Shown in pieces: positions 7,551 through 15,451 of a stretch of DNA of 21,551 nucleotides (position 1 is its first letter; every line of letters begins with the position of its first letter). Source of the stretch: Clostridiales bacterium (lineage in GTDB: Bacteria; Bacillota; Clostridia; Lachnospirales; Anaerotignaceae); NCBI GenBank assembly GCA_019423725.1, contig JAHZAW010000053.1:13668-35218 (forward strand), in the 5' to 3' direction. The notes below the pieces were generated by a model. That model saw nothing but the letters and a program-made list of their open reading frames with translations, did not search any database and was not told the origin of the DNA. The position numbers and the translations under genes are program-made.

Positions 7551-8144
7551 TTAAAAAAATATGTTTCCTACTGCAATATAAAGTATACCTATAATGTCTC
7601 CGATAACACCGCTGAGCCCAAAGAACAGCACAAGCAGGAATATCATCTGGATGAGCTTTTCATACTGTATGAGCTTATAATAGCTGTTGGCCGGCATAAG
7701 GACCGAAAGCACCTTCACGCAGTCCATGGGCTCCACAGGTATTAAATTATATACCACGAGGCATAAACAAAAATATGATATTTTCATAAAAAACGCTGAA
7801 AGAAGATATATACCTGATGTGAGGGATGCCACAGCCATAAACACAAATGCAAAAACAAGGTTTGCCACCGTTGGCATTACCGCTGTCATAAGAACTCCCT
7901 TATTTCTGTCCTTATAGTAAAGGGCACTGGTCTCCACCGGTTTCCCCCATCCAAATCCGCAGGCAAGCATAAGTATCATTCCTATGGGTTCAAAATGTTT
8001 TATGGGGTTTATGGTGAGCCTTCCCTTTTCCTTGGGGAGCTTGTCCCCAAAGGCTGTGGAAACTGCGGCTCTTGTAAATTCATGTATCGTCACTGCCACC
8101 ATAATGGCAGGTATTCCCAGTAAAAAAACTATAAGCTGATCCAT
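7551..8144 (-). CDS. M50/site-2-protease family membrane protein with a degenerate zinc motif
   Basis: A 197-residue multi-spanning membrane protein of the compact YwhC-like site-2 protease group, commonly found just upstream of scpAB in clostridia. It keeps the fold markers: a first helix with TIHEFTRA, GRLTINPIKHFEPIG, GFGWGKPV, and a later helix NLIPVEPMDCVKV. The zinc motif, normally HExxH, reads His21-Glu22-Phe-Thr-Arg25. The second histidine is AGA (arginine), which needs at least two base changes from a His codon, so a single read error is unlikely. The conserved Asp141 remains, but the following glycine is Cys142. Peptidase activity is therefore doubtful. An AGAGGTG site precedes the ATG. 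Confidence 0.85.
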   Translation of the reverse strand: MDQLIVFLLGIPAIMVAVTIHEFTRAAVSTAFGDKLPKEKGRLTINPIKHFEPIGMILMLACGFGWGKPVETSALYYKDRNKGVLMTAVMPTVANLVFAFVFMAVASLTSGIYLLSAFFMKISYFCLCLVVYNLIPVEPMDCVKVLSVLMPANSYYKLIQYEKLIQMIFLLVLFFGLSGVIGDIIGILYIAVGNIFF

Positions 8145-8188
8145 AGTCGCACCTCTTTATATGGTTTATTTTTGAAATCCAGATAATA

Positions 8189-8217
8189 ATTATATCAGAA
8201 ATAACACCAGCCGTAAA
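8189..8217 (-). promoter_or_regulatory. sigma-A type promoter for the M50-scpA-scpB operon
   Basis: Minus strand TTTACG (8212-8217), 17-bp spacer, perfect TATAAT (8189-8194), giving a leader of roughly 38 nt before the M50 gene ATG at 8144. Confidence 0.6.
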
Positions 8218-8283
8218 CAGCATGAGCATTAACGAAAGATTAACTTAATAATTGATATTATTGACTTTTTGATCCATATACAA

Positions 8284-8313
8284 ACACAGAAACCATATTT
8301 CAGGTTTCTGTGT
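8284..8313 (-). terminator. intrinsic terminator of dac2
   Basis: An 11-bp perfect stem (ACACAGAAACC with GGTTTCTGTGT) and an 8-base loop lie just after the dac2 stop. On the minus strand it is followed by a short T-rich run (TTTGT). Confidence 0.7.
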
Positions 8314-8323
8314 CAATTACCCA

Positions 8324-9493
8324 TCAGCTGCACCAGCTTCCCATAAGCCTTTCTATGACCGTAAGGAGGGATGCCCTCTCCACTCCTTCTGAAGTTACTA
8401 TATCAGCTTCGGCTATGGTTTCTCCATCCAGGGTGTATACGGCTTTTCCTGCCAATGTGCCCTTTTCTATGGGCGCGCAGAGGTCATCATATATTTCAAA
8501 TGTCAGTTCCGGTTCACTGCCTCCCTTTGGCATAAGCGCCTTTATATCAGAGTCCATCTCCAAAAGCACTGTCTCATGTTCTCCACGGCTCACCTGTGCT
8601 TCTCCGGCCGGGTCTCCCTGTTTAGCTCCGGTCACCACCGTATAATTGGCGTATCCATAGTCCAGAAGCTTCATGGCCTCCGAAAACCTGGATTTATTAT
8701 CCGGCGCCGCCATAATGACTGCTATCAGTTCCATTCCGTTTTTATCAGCTGATGCCGAAAGACAGTATTTGGCATTTCCTGTACTTCCTGTCTTAAGTCC
8801 TGTTGCTCCGTCATACCATTTGATGAGTTTATTGGTGTTGGTGAGCCCAAATTCTGTATCACCCCTTCTGGTGCTGTGGGTTATGGTATCCTGCCAGGTG
8901 GTGGTATACTCCTTTACCTCAGGAAAATTATGTAACAATTCCCTTGACATGACAGCTATGTCAGCCGCCGTTGTCAGGTGGCCTTCCTCATCAAGGCCGC
9001 AGGCATTTTTGAATGTGGTATTGTTCATTCCCAGTTCCTTTGCCCTGGAATTCATAAGCTCCACAAATCCGTCCTCGCTTCCTCCTATGTACTCCGCCAT
9101 GGCTACGGCAGCATCATTGGCTGAAGCAATGGCTATACACTTTGTAAGTTCCCCCGCTGTCTGTTTTTCACCGGCCTCCAGGTATACCTGAGAGCCTCCC
9201 ATGGACGCCGCATGCTCACTTACCGTCACGGTATCGTCAAAACTTTTTTTCCCGTCGCTCTCGGCTTCATATATGAGAAGCAGCCTCATTATTTTGGTTA
9301 TGCTGGCCGGAGGAAGTTTTTCATCACTGTTCTGCTCGTATAATACGTCTCCCCCGGACACCTCGATAAGTATGGCGCTCTCACAGCTTAAGCCAAGGTC
9401 CGTGATGTTTTCATACTGCGCGGCCTGGGCATTCAACGGTATGCAGCATAAAACAGCAGCGCATACCCCTGCCATAAATTTTTTTAGTCTCAT
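8324..9493 (-). CDS. D-alanyl-D-alanine carboxypeptidase (PBP5/DacF family), intact
   Basis: Full-length 389-residue low-molecular-weight penicillin-binding protein that removes the terminal D-Ala from peptidoglycan pentapeptides. A signal peptide covers about residues 1-24 (hydrophobic core VCAAVLCCIPL, cleavage near AQA). Motifs: SITK at 64-67, SAN at 124-126, KTG at 234-236. The C-terminal PBP5-type beta domain (about 290-365) and the amphipathic tail ending RLMGSWCS are complete, in contrast to the paralogue at 4301-5368, with which it shares motif spacing. It has its own terminator and is divergent from the lipid kinase gene. A convincing promoter in the 155-bp divergent region could not be picked on this strand. 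Confidence 0.95.
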   Translation of the reverse strand: MRLKKFMAGVCAAVLCCIPLNAQAAQYENITDLGLSCESAILIEVSGGDVLYEQNSDEKLPPASITKIMRLLLIYEAESDGKKSFDDTVTVSEHAASMGGSQVYLEAGEKQTAGELTKCIAIASANDAAVAMAEYIGGSEDGFVELMNSRAKELGMNNTTFKNACGLDEEGHLTTAADIAVMSRELLHNFPEVKEYTTTWQDTITHSTRRGDTEFGLTNTNKLIKWYDGATGLKTGSTGNAKYCLSASADKNGMELIAVIMAAPDNKSRFSEAMKLLDYGYANYTVVTGAKQGDPAGEAQVSRGEHETVLLEMDSDIKALMPKGGSEPELTFEIYDDLCAPIEKGTLAGKAVYTLDGETIAEADIVTSEGVERASLLTVIERLMGSWCS

Positions 9494-9588
9494 ACCCTTT
9501 TATCTCCAAAAAAGATTCTCAATATTAAACTATTCCGGCGTTTCAACAATAGAACAAGATTATAAAAGCATAAGAATAACATAATATG

Positions 9589-9617
9589 TTGAAAATATTT
9601 AATATGGATATTATAAT
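9589..9617 (+). promoter_or_regulatory. sigma-A promoter for the lipid kinase / P1 peptidase pair
   Basis: TTGAAA (9589-9594), 17-bp spacer and perfect TATAAT (9612-9617), followed by a short leader and an AGGAGG ribosome binding site before the GTG at 9649. Confidence 0.75.
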
Positions 9618-9648
9618 AAACAGATAATTCTTACAGGAGGCCTTAAAT

Positions 9649-10533
9649 GTGAATAAAAAGCTGTTATTAATATTAAATCCATGTTCAGGCCAGAAAAAGG
9701 CAAACAGATATATTATAAATATCATATCACTTTTTAACTCTGAAGGTTATGACTGCAGCGTTCATATAACCAGATTTGCCGGTGACGCCACAGAATATGT
9801 CAAACTTAATGCGGCCGGTTTTGATCTTGTTGTATGTATAGGCGGTGACGGAACATTAAACGAGGTCATAACGGGGCTTATATCAGGAGGCCACGATATA
9901 CCTATAGGATATATACCATCAGGAAGCACTAACGATCTTGCCAGCAGCCTTGGTATACCCAAAAATGTTATGCAGGCAGCAAGGAATATTTTAAAGGGAA
10001 CACCCAGACCCTATGATGTTGGTAGTTTCAACGAGCGTTACTTTTCTTATGTTGCGTCTTTCGGAGCTTTTACGAAGGTATCCTATGACACTCCACAGTC
10101 TTTAAAAAATTCCTTTGGACACTTTGCCTATGTTATGGAAAGCATCAAGGAGCTTCCAGTCATAAAGCCTATCCATGCAAGGATAGAGGCCAACGGCAAA
10201 ATCTACGAAGATGACTATATATTCGGCGCCATAAGCAACTCAACATCCGTAGCCGGCGTTATAAATCTTGACCCAGAAAAGGTAGATTTCTCTGACGGTA
10301 TATTTGAGGTACTGCTCATAAAAAGCGTAATGACTCCTCTGGAGCTCAGCAATGTGGCCAGAGCGTTTACTCTGAAACAATATGACAATGAGACCGTTAA
10401 ATTCTTTTCCGCCGGAAGTCTGAAAATAGATATTTCTCCCACGGTCAACTGGACCCTTGACGGAGAATATGAACCAGGAAGCAGCAAAATTTCCATAAAC
10501 GCCATCAAACACGCCATAAGGCTTATAAAATAA
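9649..10533 (+). CDS. diacylglycerol kinase family lipid kinase (DagK/YegS/BmrU type)
   Basis: A 294-residue soluble lipid kinase that would phosphorylate diacylglycerol or a related lipid with ATP. The N-terminal fold has LILNPCSGQKKA, the nucleotide-binding GGDGT at residues 65-69 followed by LNEV, and PSGSTNDLA at about 90-98, which corresponds to the GTxND motif. The C-terminal beta-sandwich ends in WTLDGEYEPG, where the family usually has a DGE motif. The start is GTG: an ATG one base out of frame runs straight into a stop, and the CAGGAGG site is 8 bases before the GTG. The substrate (phosphatidic acid recycling or another lipid) cannot be decided. Confidence 0.92.
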   Translation: MNKKLLLILNPCSGQKKANRYIINIISLFNSEGYDCSVHITRFAGDATEYVKLNAAGFDLVVCIGGDGTLNEVITGLISGGHDIPIGYIPSGSTNDLASSLGIPKNVMQAARNILKGTPRPYDVGSFNERYFSYVASFGAFTKVSYDTPQSLKNSFGHFAYVMESIKELPVIKPIHARIEANGKIYEDDYIFGAISNSTSVAGVINLDPEKVDFSDGIFEVLLIKSVMTPLELSNVARAFTLKQYDNETVKFFSAGSLKIDISPTVNWTLDGEYEPGSSKISINAIKHAIRLIK

Positions 10534-10543
10534 GAGGTATCAT

Positions 10544-11524
10544 ATGAAATACGCTTTTGAAGAAATCCCCATAAATGAGATAGAAAACATAAAAATAGGA
10601 AATGCCGAAAATACAGAGTATGCCACGGGCTGTACAGTTATAATATGCGAAAAAGGCATGGCTGCCGGCATAGATGTCAGAGGCGGCGGACCTGCCTCCA
10701 GAGAAACTGAGCTCCTTAATCCATCGGCTTCGGCTGAGGTCATTCATGCCGTTCTTTTGAGCGGAGGAAGTGCCTTTGGTCTTGATGCCGCCGGAGGTGT
10801 GATGGAATATCTGGCTGAAAAGGGCATCGGCTTTACCGTTGGAGACATACATGTTCCTCTGGTATGCCAGTCCTGCATATTTGACCTGGCCTTTGTATCT
10901 GACAAAGTAAAACCCGATAAAGCCATGGCCAAAAAAGCCTGTGAAAACGCGGAGCTCAACTCTCCCAGCCAGGGAAACTTCGGCGCAGGCACCGGAGCCA
11001 CCGTCGGCAAATTCTGTGAGCCTGAACGCATTATGAATTCCGGCCTTGGAATATACGCAGTCAAATTGGGCGATTTGAAGGTTGGTGCTGTTGTGGCTGT
11101 GAACGCCATGGGTGATGTATATGATTTTGAGACAGGCAAAGTTCTTGCGGGAATGAGGACCAAGGACGGCAAATCCATAGACAACAGCGAGGCAGCTCTC
11201 TATGAGATGTATTTAAAAGACCCCCTTTATTCCGCACCCAATACAAACACCACCATAGGTGCCATAATTACAAACGCAAAATTTGATAAGGCCAAATTAA
11301 ACAAGATTGCCGCCATGGCCCAGAACGGTCTTGCCCGTTCCATACGTCCTGTACATACCCTCTCCGATGGAGACACGGTTTATGCCCTTTCCTCTGGAGA
11401 TGTGGCAGCTGATGTAAATGTCGTCGGAACGCTGGCATCCCACGTTATGGCAGCGGCCATAAGGAATGCGGTTTTAAACTGCGGTTCGTTCCACGGTGTT
11501 CCGGGAGCAAAAGACCTTATGTAA
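10544..11524 (+). CDS. P1-family peptidase (DmpA/L-aminopeptidase-D-esterase type, S58)
   Basis: A 326-residue member of the self-processing Ntn-like P1 peptidase family. It has the family's N-terminal IKIGNAENTEYATGCTVI, the glycine-rich RGGGPASRETELLNP and LLSGGSAFGLDAAGG blocks, NFGAGTGATVGK at 145-156, and the likely autocleavage site around NTNTTIGAI (residues 233-241), where a Thr at 236 or 237 would become the nucleophile. Family members cleave N-terminal residues or D-amino acid amides/esters, but the substrate here is unknown. It lies 10 bp after the lipid kinase gene with an AGAGGT site, so the pair is co-transcribed; a functional link is not evident. Confidence 0.92.
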   Translation: MKYAFEEIPINEIENIKIGNAENTEYATGCTVIICEKGMAAGIDVRGGGPASRETELLNPSASAEVIHAVLLSGGSAFGLDAAGGVMEYLAEKGIGFTVGDIHVPLVCQSCIFDLAFVSDKVKPDKAMAKKACENAELNSPSQGNFGAGTGATVGKFCEPERIMNSGLGIYAVKLGDLKVGAVVAVNAMGDVYDFETGKVLAGMRTKDGKSIDNSEAALYEMYLKDPLYSAPNTNTTIGAIITNAKFDKAKLNKIAAMAQNGLARSIRPVHTLSDGDTVYALSSGDVAADVNVVGTLASHVMAAAIRNAVLNCGSFHGVPGAKDLM

Positions 11525-11581
11525 ATATTCCTGAAAAATGTCTTTGCTATATAATTTCAACGAAAATTTTTTTGAAAATAC

Positions 11582-11608
11582 AAAAGCGTCTCTTTCGAGA
11601 CGCTTTTT
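11582..11608. terminator. bidirectional terminator between the P1 peptidase and the GNAT gene
   Basis: An 11-bp stem (AAAAGCGTCTC with GAGACGCTTTT) and a TTTC loop. T-runs occur on both strands (CTTTTTATTATTT on plus, TTTTGTATTTTC on minus), so it can serve both converging units. Confidence 0.85.
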
Positions 11609-11609
11609 A

Positions 11610-12071
11610 TTATTTATCCAGCTTTAATTTCATATATAGCTTTTTATCATCCTCATCGTATGTGCCAAATCCGGCCTTTTCATACAGATGAACAGCTCTG
11701 CCGTTGGTTTTCCATACCTCAAGGAACAAATACTTATATCCATACTCTCTGCTAAGTTCTATTACTCTTTTCAGCAGTTCAGTACCATATCCCCTATTGC
11801 GGTATGGCTCAGCCAGTCCCATTCCCAGCCTTCCGTTTATGCCGTCTTCGGAAATGGCATCACACCAGCCCACACATCTGTCACTTTCATCATCTATGAC
11901 AAACAAAGAAGGCGCCCCATCTGAGATCATATTTTTCATAAACTCAACGGTGCTTTTATATGGAAATGGCTCACTTAAGGCAAGATATATGCCTTCCCTG
12001 CATATATCTCCAAAGGTCTCCCAATAGGAGCGTATATACCTTTCCTCAGGTTTTAAAAATACAACAGACAA
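11610..12071 (-). CDS. GNAT-family N-acetyltransferase
   Basis: A 153-residue acetyl-CoA-dependent acyltransferase. The pyrophosphate-binding loop appears as RNRGYGTELL (Arg91, Gly94, Gly96), preceded by a beta-strand GRLGMGLAEPY and followed by the C-terminal YLFLEVWKTNGRAVHLYEKAGF typical of small-molecule or protein N-terminal acetyltransferases. The acceptor cannot be predicted. The start is a TTG at 12071: AAAGGAGG lies 7 bases upstream, and the nearby ATG is out of frame. It follows sdaAA by 23 bp, so it is probably the third gene of the serine dehydratase operon. Confidence 0.88.
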   Translation of the reverse strand: MSVVFLKPEERYIRSYWETFGDICREGIYLALSEPFPYKSTVEFMKNMISDGAPSLFVIDDESDRCVGWCDAISEDGINGRLGMGLAEPYRNRGYGTELLKRVIELSREYGYKYLFLEVWKTNGRAVHLYEKAGFGTYDEDDKKLYMKLKLDK

Positions 12072-12094
12072 AGCTCATCCTCCTTTAAGGATAA

Positions 12095-12973
12095 TCAATC
12101 GCCAAATACCTGATGTCTGAGGGCTTTACCCGTGGGAGTAGCTGCCAGTCCGCCTTCGCCCGTTTCCTTAAGGTTAACGGCCATGCTGTCGCCTACCTTC
12201 TTCATTGCCCAAATCACCTCGTCAACGGGTATGGCGCTTGTGATGCCGGCCAGGGCAAGTTCAGCCGCCGTAAAGGCATTGGCTGTACCCATGGCATTTC
12301 TCTTTATGCAGGGTATTTCCACAAGGCCAGCAACGGGGTCACATACAAGGCCCAAAATATTTTTAATTGCTATGGCACAGGCATCGGCCACCATCTGAGG
12401 TGTTCCTCCGCACATTTCAACAAGCGCTCCGGCTGCCATGGCACTGGCTGAGCCGCACTCCGCCTGACATCCGCCTTCTGCTCCAGCAATACTTGCCTTA
12501 TTGGCTATTACAAGTCCAAGCGCTGAAGCCGTAAAAAGACTCATCACAACGTCTTTATCAGGTATATCCTTTTCCTTCATAACGCTTATGAGCACAGCGG
12601 GAAGTATACCACAGGAACCTGCCGTAGGAGCAGCAACTATCTTTCCCATGCAGGCGTTGGTCTCTGATACGGCAAGGGCCATGGTCATGGCCTGTCCAAA
12701 AAGATGGCCGCATATATTTTTGCCTGCGTCGACCTGCTGTTTCATTTTCCAGGCGCTTCCGCCCGTAAGTCCGCTGACTGAACGTGTATCTTCCTCAAGC
12801 CCGTCCTCCACAGATGTCTGCATTATCCTGAAAGACTTGAACATCTTCTTATACATTGCCTCTTTGCTCATCTCACAGGCTGCCGCCTGATCTGCAAGGA
12901 CCAGTTCTGATATTTTCTTTTCCTGTTTTTCTGCCTCTGCCACAAGCTCGCTTATGGAATCATATTTAAACAT
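12095..12973 (-). CDS. sdaAA: L-serine dehydratase, iron-sulfur type, alpha subunit
   Basis: Catalytic subunit (292 residues) of the two-component anaerobic L-serine ammonia-lyase, which deaminates L-serine to pyruvate with a [4Fe-4S] cluster. Family blocks are clear: SGLTGGSAWKM (67-77), AAPTAGSCGILPA (114-126), GAEGGCQAECGSASAMAAGA (164-183) and GLVCDPVAGLVEIPCIKRN (208-226). Conserved cysteines at 121, 169, 173, 211 and 222 include the cluster ligands. It starts 12 bp after sdaAB with an AAGGAGG site 7 bases before the ATG. Split alpha and beta chains are typical of Gram-positive bacteria. Confidence 0.96.
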   Translation of the reverse strand: MFKYDSISELVAEAEKQEKKISELVLADQAAACEMSKEAMYKKMFKSFRIMQTSVEDGLEEDTRSVSGLTGGSAWKMKQQVDAGKNICGHLFGQAMTMALAVSETNACMGKIVAAPTAGSCGILPAVLISVMKEKDIPDKDVVMSLFTASALGLVIANKASIAGAEGGCQAECGSASAMAAGALVEMCGGTPQMVADACAIAIKNILGLVCDPVAGLVEIPCIKRNAMGTANAFTAAELALAGITSAIPVDEVIWAMKKVGDSMAVNLKETGEGGLAATPTGKALRHQVFGD

Positions 12974-12985
12974 ATACTATCCTCC

Positions 12986-13645
12986 TTAAATCGCCTTAAG
13001 CAGTGTGGAATCAATAACATTATCCATTGCCTTTATCTCATCGTTTACATGTTCGGGCAGATCGGAGTCAAGCTCTATTATCATAACGCCTTTTCCGCCT
13101 CTGGGGTTTCTTCTCAAGTCAAATCTTCCGATATTGATACCATACTTTGCAAGCACACTTGTAACATCTGAGATCATTCCAGGTATATTTTTATGGAGGA
13201 CTATCATTGTCGTGAATTTACCCGTTATTTCAACAGGTGTTCCGTTTATTTTAGTTATTATAATATTTCCTCCGCCGATGGAAGCTCCCTGTACCTCCAC
13301 CTTTCTTCCAGTCTCGCTGGTAAGCACCACAAAAGCCGTATTGGGATGGGAATTTTCGATCTCGCAGGTATGAAAAGAAAATTCCAGGCCTCTGTGTTCA
13401 GCTGTTTCAAAGCTGTATTTTATACCGGGGTCATCCGTATCCATTCCAAGAATACCTGCAACAATAGCTTTGTCGGTACCATGTCCTTTATACGTCTTTG
13501 CAAATGAACCGCTGAAATATATATCAGCCTTAACCGGATCTGTACCAAGGATATTAAGGGCATATCTGCCTATCCTTGCCGCTCCAGCCGTATGTGAACT
13601 TGAAGGTCCTATCATTACGGGGCCGATGATATCGAAAACATCCAT
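12986..13645 (-). CDS. sdaAB: L-serine dehydratase, iron-sulfur type, beta subunit
   Basis: Partner subunit (219 residues) of the clostridial-type L-serine dehydratase. The N-terminal half has the family signature DIIGPVMIGPSSSHTAGAARIG (about residues 4-25) and the PNTAFVVL and GASIGGGNI segments. The C-terminal part from about residue 146 is an ACT domain (TTMIVLHKNIPGMISDVTSVLAKYGINI), which in this family helps bind or sense serine. It has a GGAGGG ribosome binding site and its own promoter, and is the first gene of the sdaAB-sdaAA-GNAT unit, divergent from the His-rich protein gene. Confidence 0.95.
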   Translation of the reverse strand: MDVFDIIGPVMIGPSSSHTAGAARIGRYALNILGTDPVKADIYFSGSFAKTYKGHGTDKAIVAGILGMDTDDPGIKYSFETAEHRGLEFSFHTCEIENSHPNTAFVVLTSETGRKVEVQGASIGGGNIIITKINGTPVEITGKFTTMIVLHKNIPGMISDVTSVLAKYGINIGRFDLRRNPRGGKGVMIIELDSDLPEHVNDEIKAMDNVIDSTLLKAI

Positions 13646-13679
13646 TGTTTTCCCTCCCTCTGAAAAATATTATAGTATT

Positions 13680-13708
13680 ATTATAATATTTTAACCGCAA
13701 TAATTCAA
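13680..13708 (-). promoter_or_regulatory. sigma-A promoter of the sdaAB-sdaAA-GNAT operon
   Basis: Minus strand TTGAAT (13703-13708), 17-bp spacer, perfect TATAAT (13680-13685). Transcription would start about 28 nt before the sdaAB ATG. Confidence 0.7.
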
Positions 13709-13726
13709 TAAATATAAATATTTGTA

Positions 13727-13755
13727 TGGATAAAAGCCTTCATAAATGATATAAT
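13727..13755 (+). promoter_or_regulatory. probable sigma-A promoter of the His-rich protein / CNNM unit
   Basis: TGGATA (13727-13732), 17-bp spacer, perfect TATAAT (13750-13755). An AAAGGAGG ribosome binding site (13775-13782) follows, 8 bases before the TTG start at 13791. The -35 box is weak (4 of 6), which would suit an activated or low-level promoter. Confidence 0.6.
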
Positions 13756-13790
13756 TACTAACTGTTAATATAACAAAGGAGGAAAACACC

Positions 13791-15449
13791 TTGGTATCAC
13801 CCGAGATAGAAAAAAAGCTCAGCGACCTTTCGTCTGACTATATATATAACGAAGGGCTTGGAAATATAATACTGCTTGCCATATCTGCCGCTGACAGGAA
13901 GATGGGAGAAGGGGCTTCCATACCCTATGAGATCCCCGCGGAGATAGCTGACATCAGAAATAAAGCCGATAAATATATAACCGAACTGGAAGATATATTA
14001 AACGGCGACGGCGACAGGTTCAAAGCGCTGGAAGAAATAGGAGAGCTTAAGAAAAAACTGACTGGATTTTATAAAAACATATATGACTATTACTCAGAAT
14101 GGAATATGCTTTCCGCTTCAGTAAATGACGAAACCGCCATTAGAAAATACAAGGAAGAACACCTTGGACTTAAAAAAGTTGAATATGATATGTTTTATAC
14201 TGACTGTATAAACTTCCTTACTGGTTCTGAGAATATTTCTGAACTGAGGAAGTATACGGCACAGCTTCTCAAATGCATGCCCATGAGAATGGCCAGAGCA
14301 AAATTTTTTGATATAGTCCTCCGCTCATTGAGGGCTGCCTTTGACGGCGAGAGCGAAGACTGCATAAGAAAATCCCTTGAGGCCTTCAAAAGGGGCTGTG
14401 TACCTTCTTCTGCTGAAGGATACGGCAAAATATTCCCTGAGATAGCCCAGTGGATAGAGTCTAAAAAGGAGACAGCTCCTGCCCTTCTTGATGATGAGAA
14501 ACTTGCTGCCGAATATGAGGACTTTGGTTTTATGCTGGATTCCCTCCAGAAGATAGAGGACTACTTTACGGAAATATATGACGATCTGAACTCACTTATA
14601 ATCGTACTGTATTTGAACTTTACATTCGATGAGCTTACGGAACAGTCTCCCGTATATTCGGATCTTTTCCATGCCGTAGTTGATATTATGACAGGGGAAA
14701 CTCCCCAGGATGAAGCAGAAGCCCTTGTTGAGACATTAAAGTCAAAACTTGAGGAAGCCTTCGAGCCCATAATCGACAAAATAAACGATATAAACGACAA
14801 GGAAATATCCCTCATCGACAAGATAGGCACCATGTCAGCCTTAAGCGAGGAAACACAGAAAAGTATTTCAGCTGAAGGATTTATAAGAGGTATTTATTAC
14901 AGCAATATAAATGACGAAATATTCGATTTTGACATTGACCCTGATTCTCCCACAGCCACAAAGGATTTCGCTGAGGAACAGTATGCTTCATTTATAAGCT
15001 TTATGCAGGATTATTACAAGGATCTGCCCATGCACATAAGAAAATCAAATATGCTTATGCTCCTTGGCTCCATACCCGTATCCATGGACATTCCGGATAC
15101 CATGGATTATGTCAAATCCTCTGTGGAAAACTGCATAGATGTTGAACAGCGTCTTCTCATTATCGATAAGGCCGGAGAAGTGTTCATATCAAATGGATTC
15201 AGCTACCAGGGCGAAAATGACGATGATGAGTGCGGATGCCATGACCACCACCACGGACATGGCCATGACTGTGGATGCCACGACCATCATGACCACGATC
15301 ACGACTGTGGATGCCACGACCACCATGACCACGACCACGACTGTGGATGCCACGACCATCATGACCACGATCACGATTGTGGATGCCACGACCACCATGA
15401 CCACGACCATCACTGTCATTGCTCTAGAGAAAGGAAATCAGCTGATTAA
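13791..15449 (+). CDS. 552-residue protein of unrecognised family with a Cys/His/Asp-rich repetitive metal-binding tail
   Basis: I do not recognise the main body. Residues 1-475 have no signal peptide and no clear membrane helix and look mostly alpha-helical and acidic, with scattered single cysteines. From residue 481 the sequence becomes a tail of one 13-residue unit (CGCHDHHHGHGHD) and four 12-residue units (CGCHDHHDHDHD), ending CHC and a short charged tip. About 12 Cys and 28 His fall within some 64 residues, a strong potential ligand cluster for Zn, Ni, Co or Cu. The start is TTG with an excellent AAAGGAGG site. The stop is 2 bases before the ATG of a CNNM/CorC membrane protein, so the two are co-transcribed and probably coupled. 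A cytosolic metal buffer, chaperone or sensor for that protein is a reasonable guess, not shown. Confidence 0.85.
   Translation: MVSPEIEKKLSDLSSDYIYNEGLGNIILLAISAADRKMGEGASIPYEIPAEIADIRNKADKYITELEDILNGDGDRFKALEEIGELKKKLTGFYKNIYDYYSEWNMLSASVNDETAIRKYKEEHLGLKKVEYDMFYTDCINFLTGSENISELRKYTAQLLKCMPMRMARAKFFDIVLRSLRAAFDGESEDCIRKSLEAFKRGCVPSSAEGYGKIFPEIAQWIESKKETAPALLDDEKLAAEYEDFGFMLDSLQKIEDYFTEIYDDLNSLIIVLYLNFTFDELTEQSPVYSDLFHAVVDIMTGETPQDEAEALVETLKSKLEEAFEPIIDKINDINDKEISLIDKIGTMSALSEETQKSISAEGFIRGIYYSNINDEIFDFDIDPDSPTATKDFAEEQYASFISFMQDYYKDLPMHIRKSNMLMLLGSIPVSMDIPDTMDYVKSSVENCIDVEQRLLIIDKAGEVFISNGFSYQGENDDDECGCHDHHHGHGHDCGCHDHHDHDHDCGCHDHHDHDHDCGCHDHHDHDHDCGCHDHHDHDHHCHCSRERKSAD
15231..15413 (+). 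repeat. in-frame tandem repeat encoding the Cys/His/Asp tail (one 39-bp plus four 36-bp units)
   Basis: Units lie at 15231-15269 (39 bp), 15270-15305, 15306-15341, 15342-15377 and 15378-15413. Units 2 and 4 share the same synonymous choices (CCATCAT, CACGATCAC) and units 3 and 5 share another set (CCACCAT, CACGACCA). This points to duplication of a 72-bp dimer after the first 36-bp duplication. Confidence 0.9.
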
Positions 15450-15451
15450 AA

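Noticed and set aside
9543..9725. 60-codon minus-strand frame across the divergent promoter region
   Set aside because: Overlaps the start of the lipid kinase and its promoter, low-complexity AT translation, no ribosome binding site.
15231..15413. 36-bp repeats that could be taken for a CRISPR array
   Set aside because: Units are directly adjacent with no spacers, lie in frame inside a long gene, and differ by synonymous changes.
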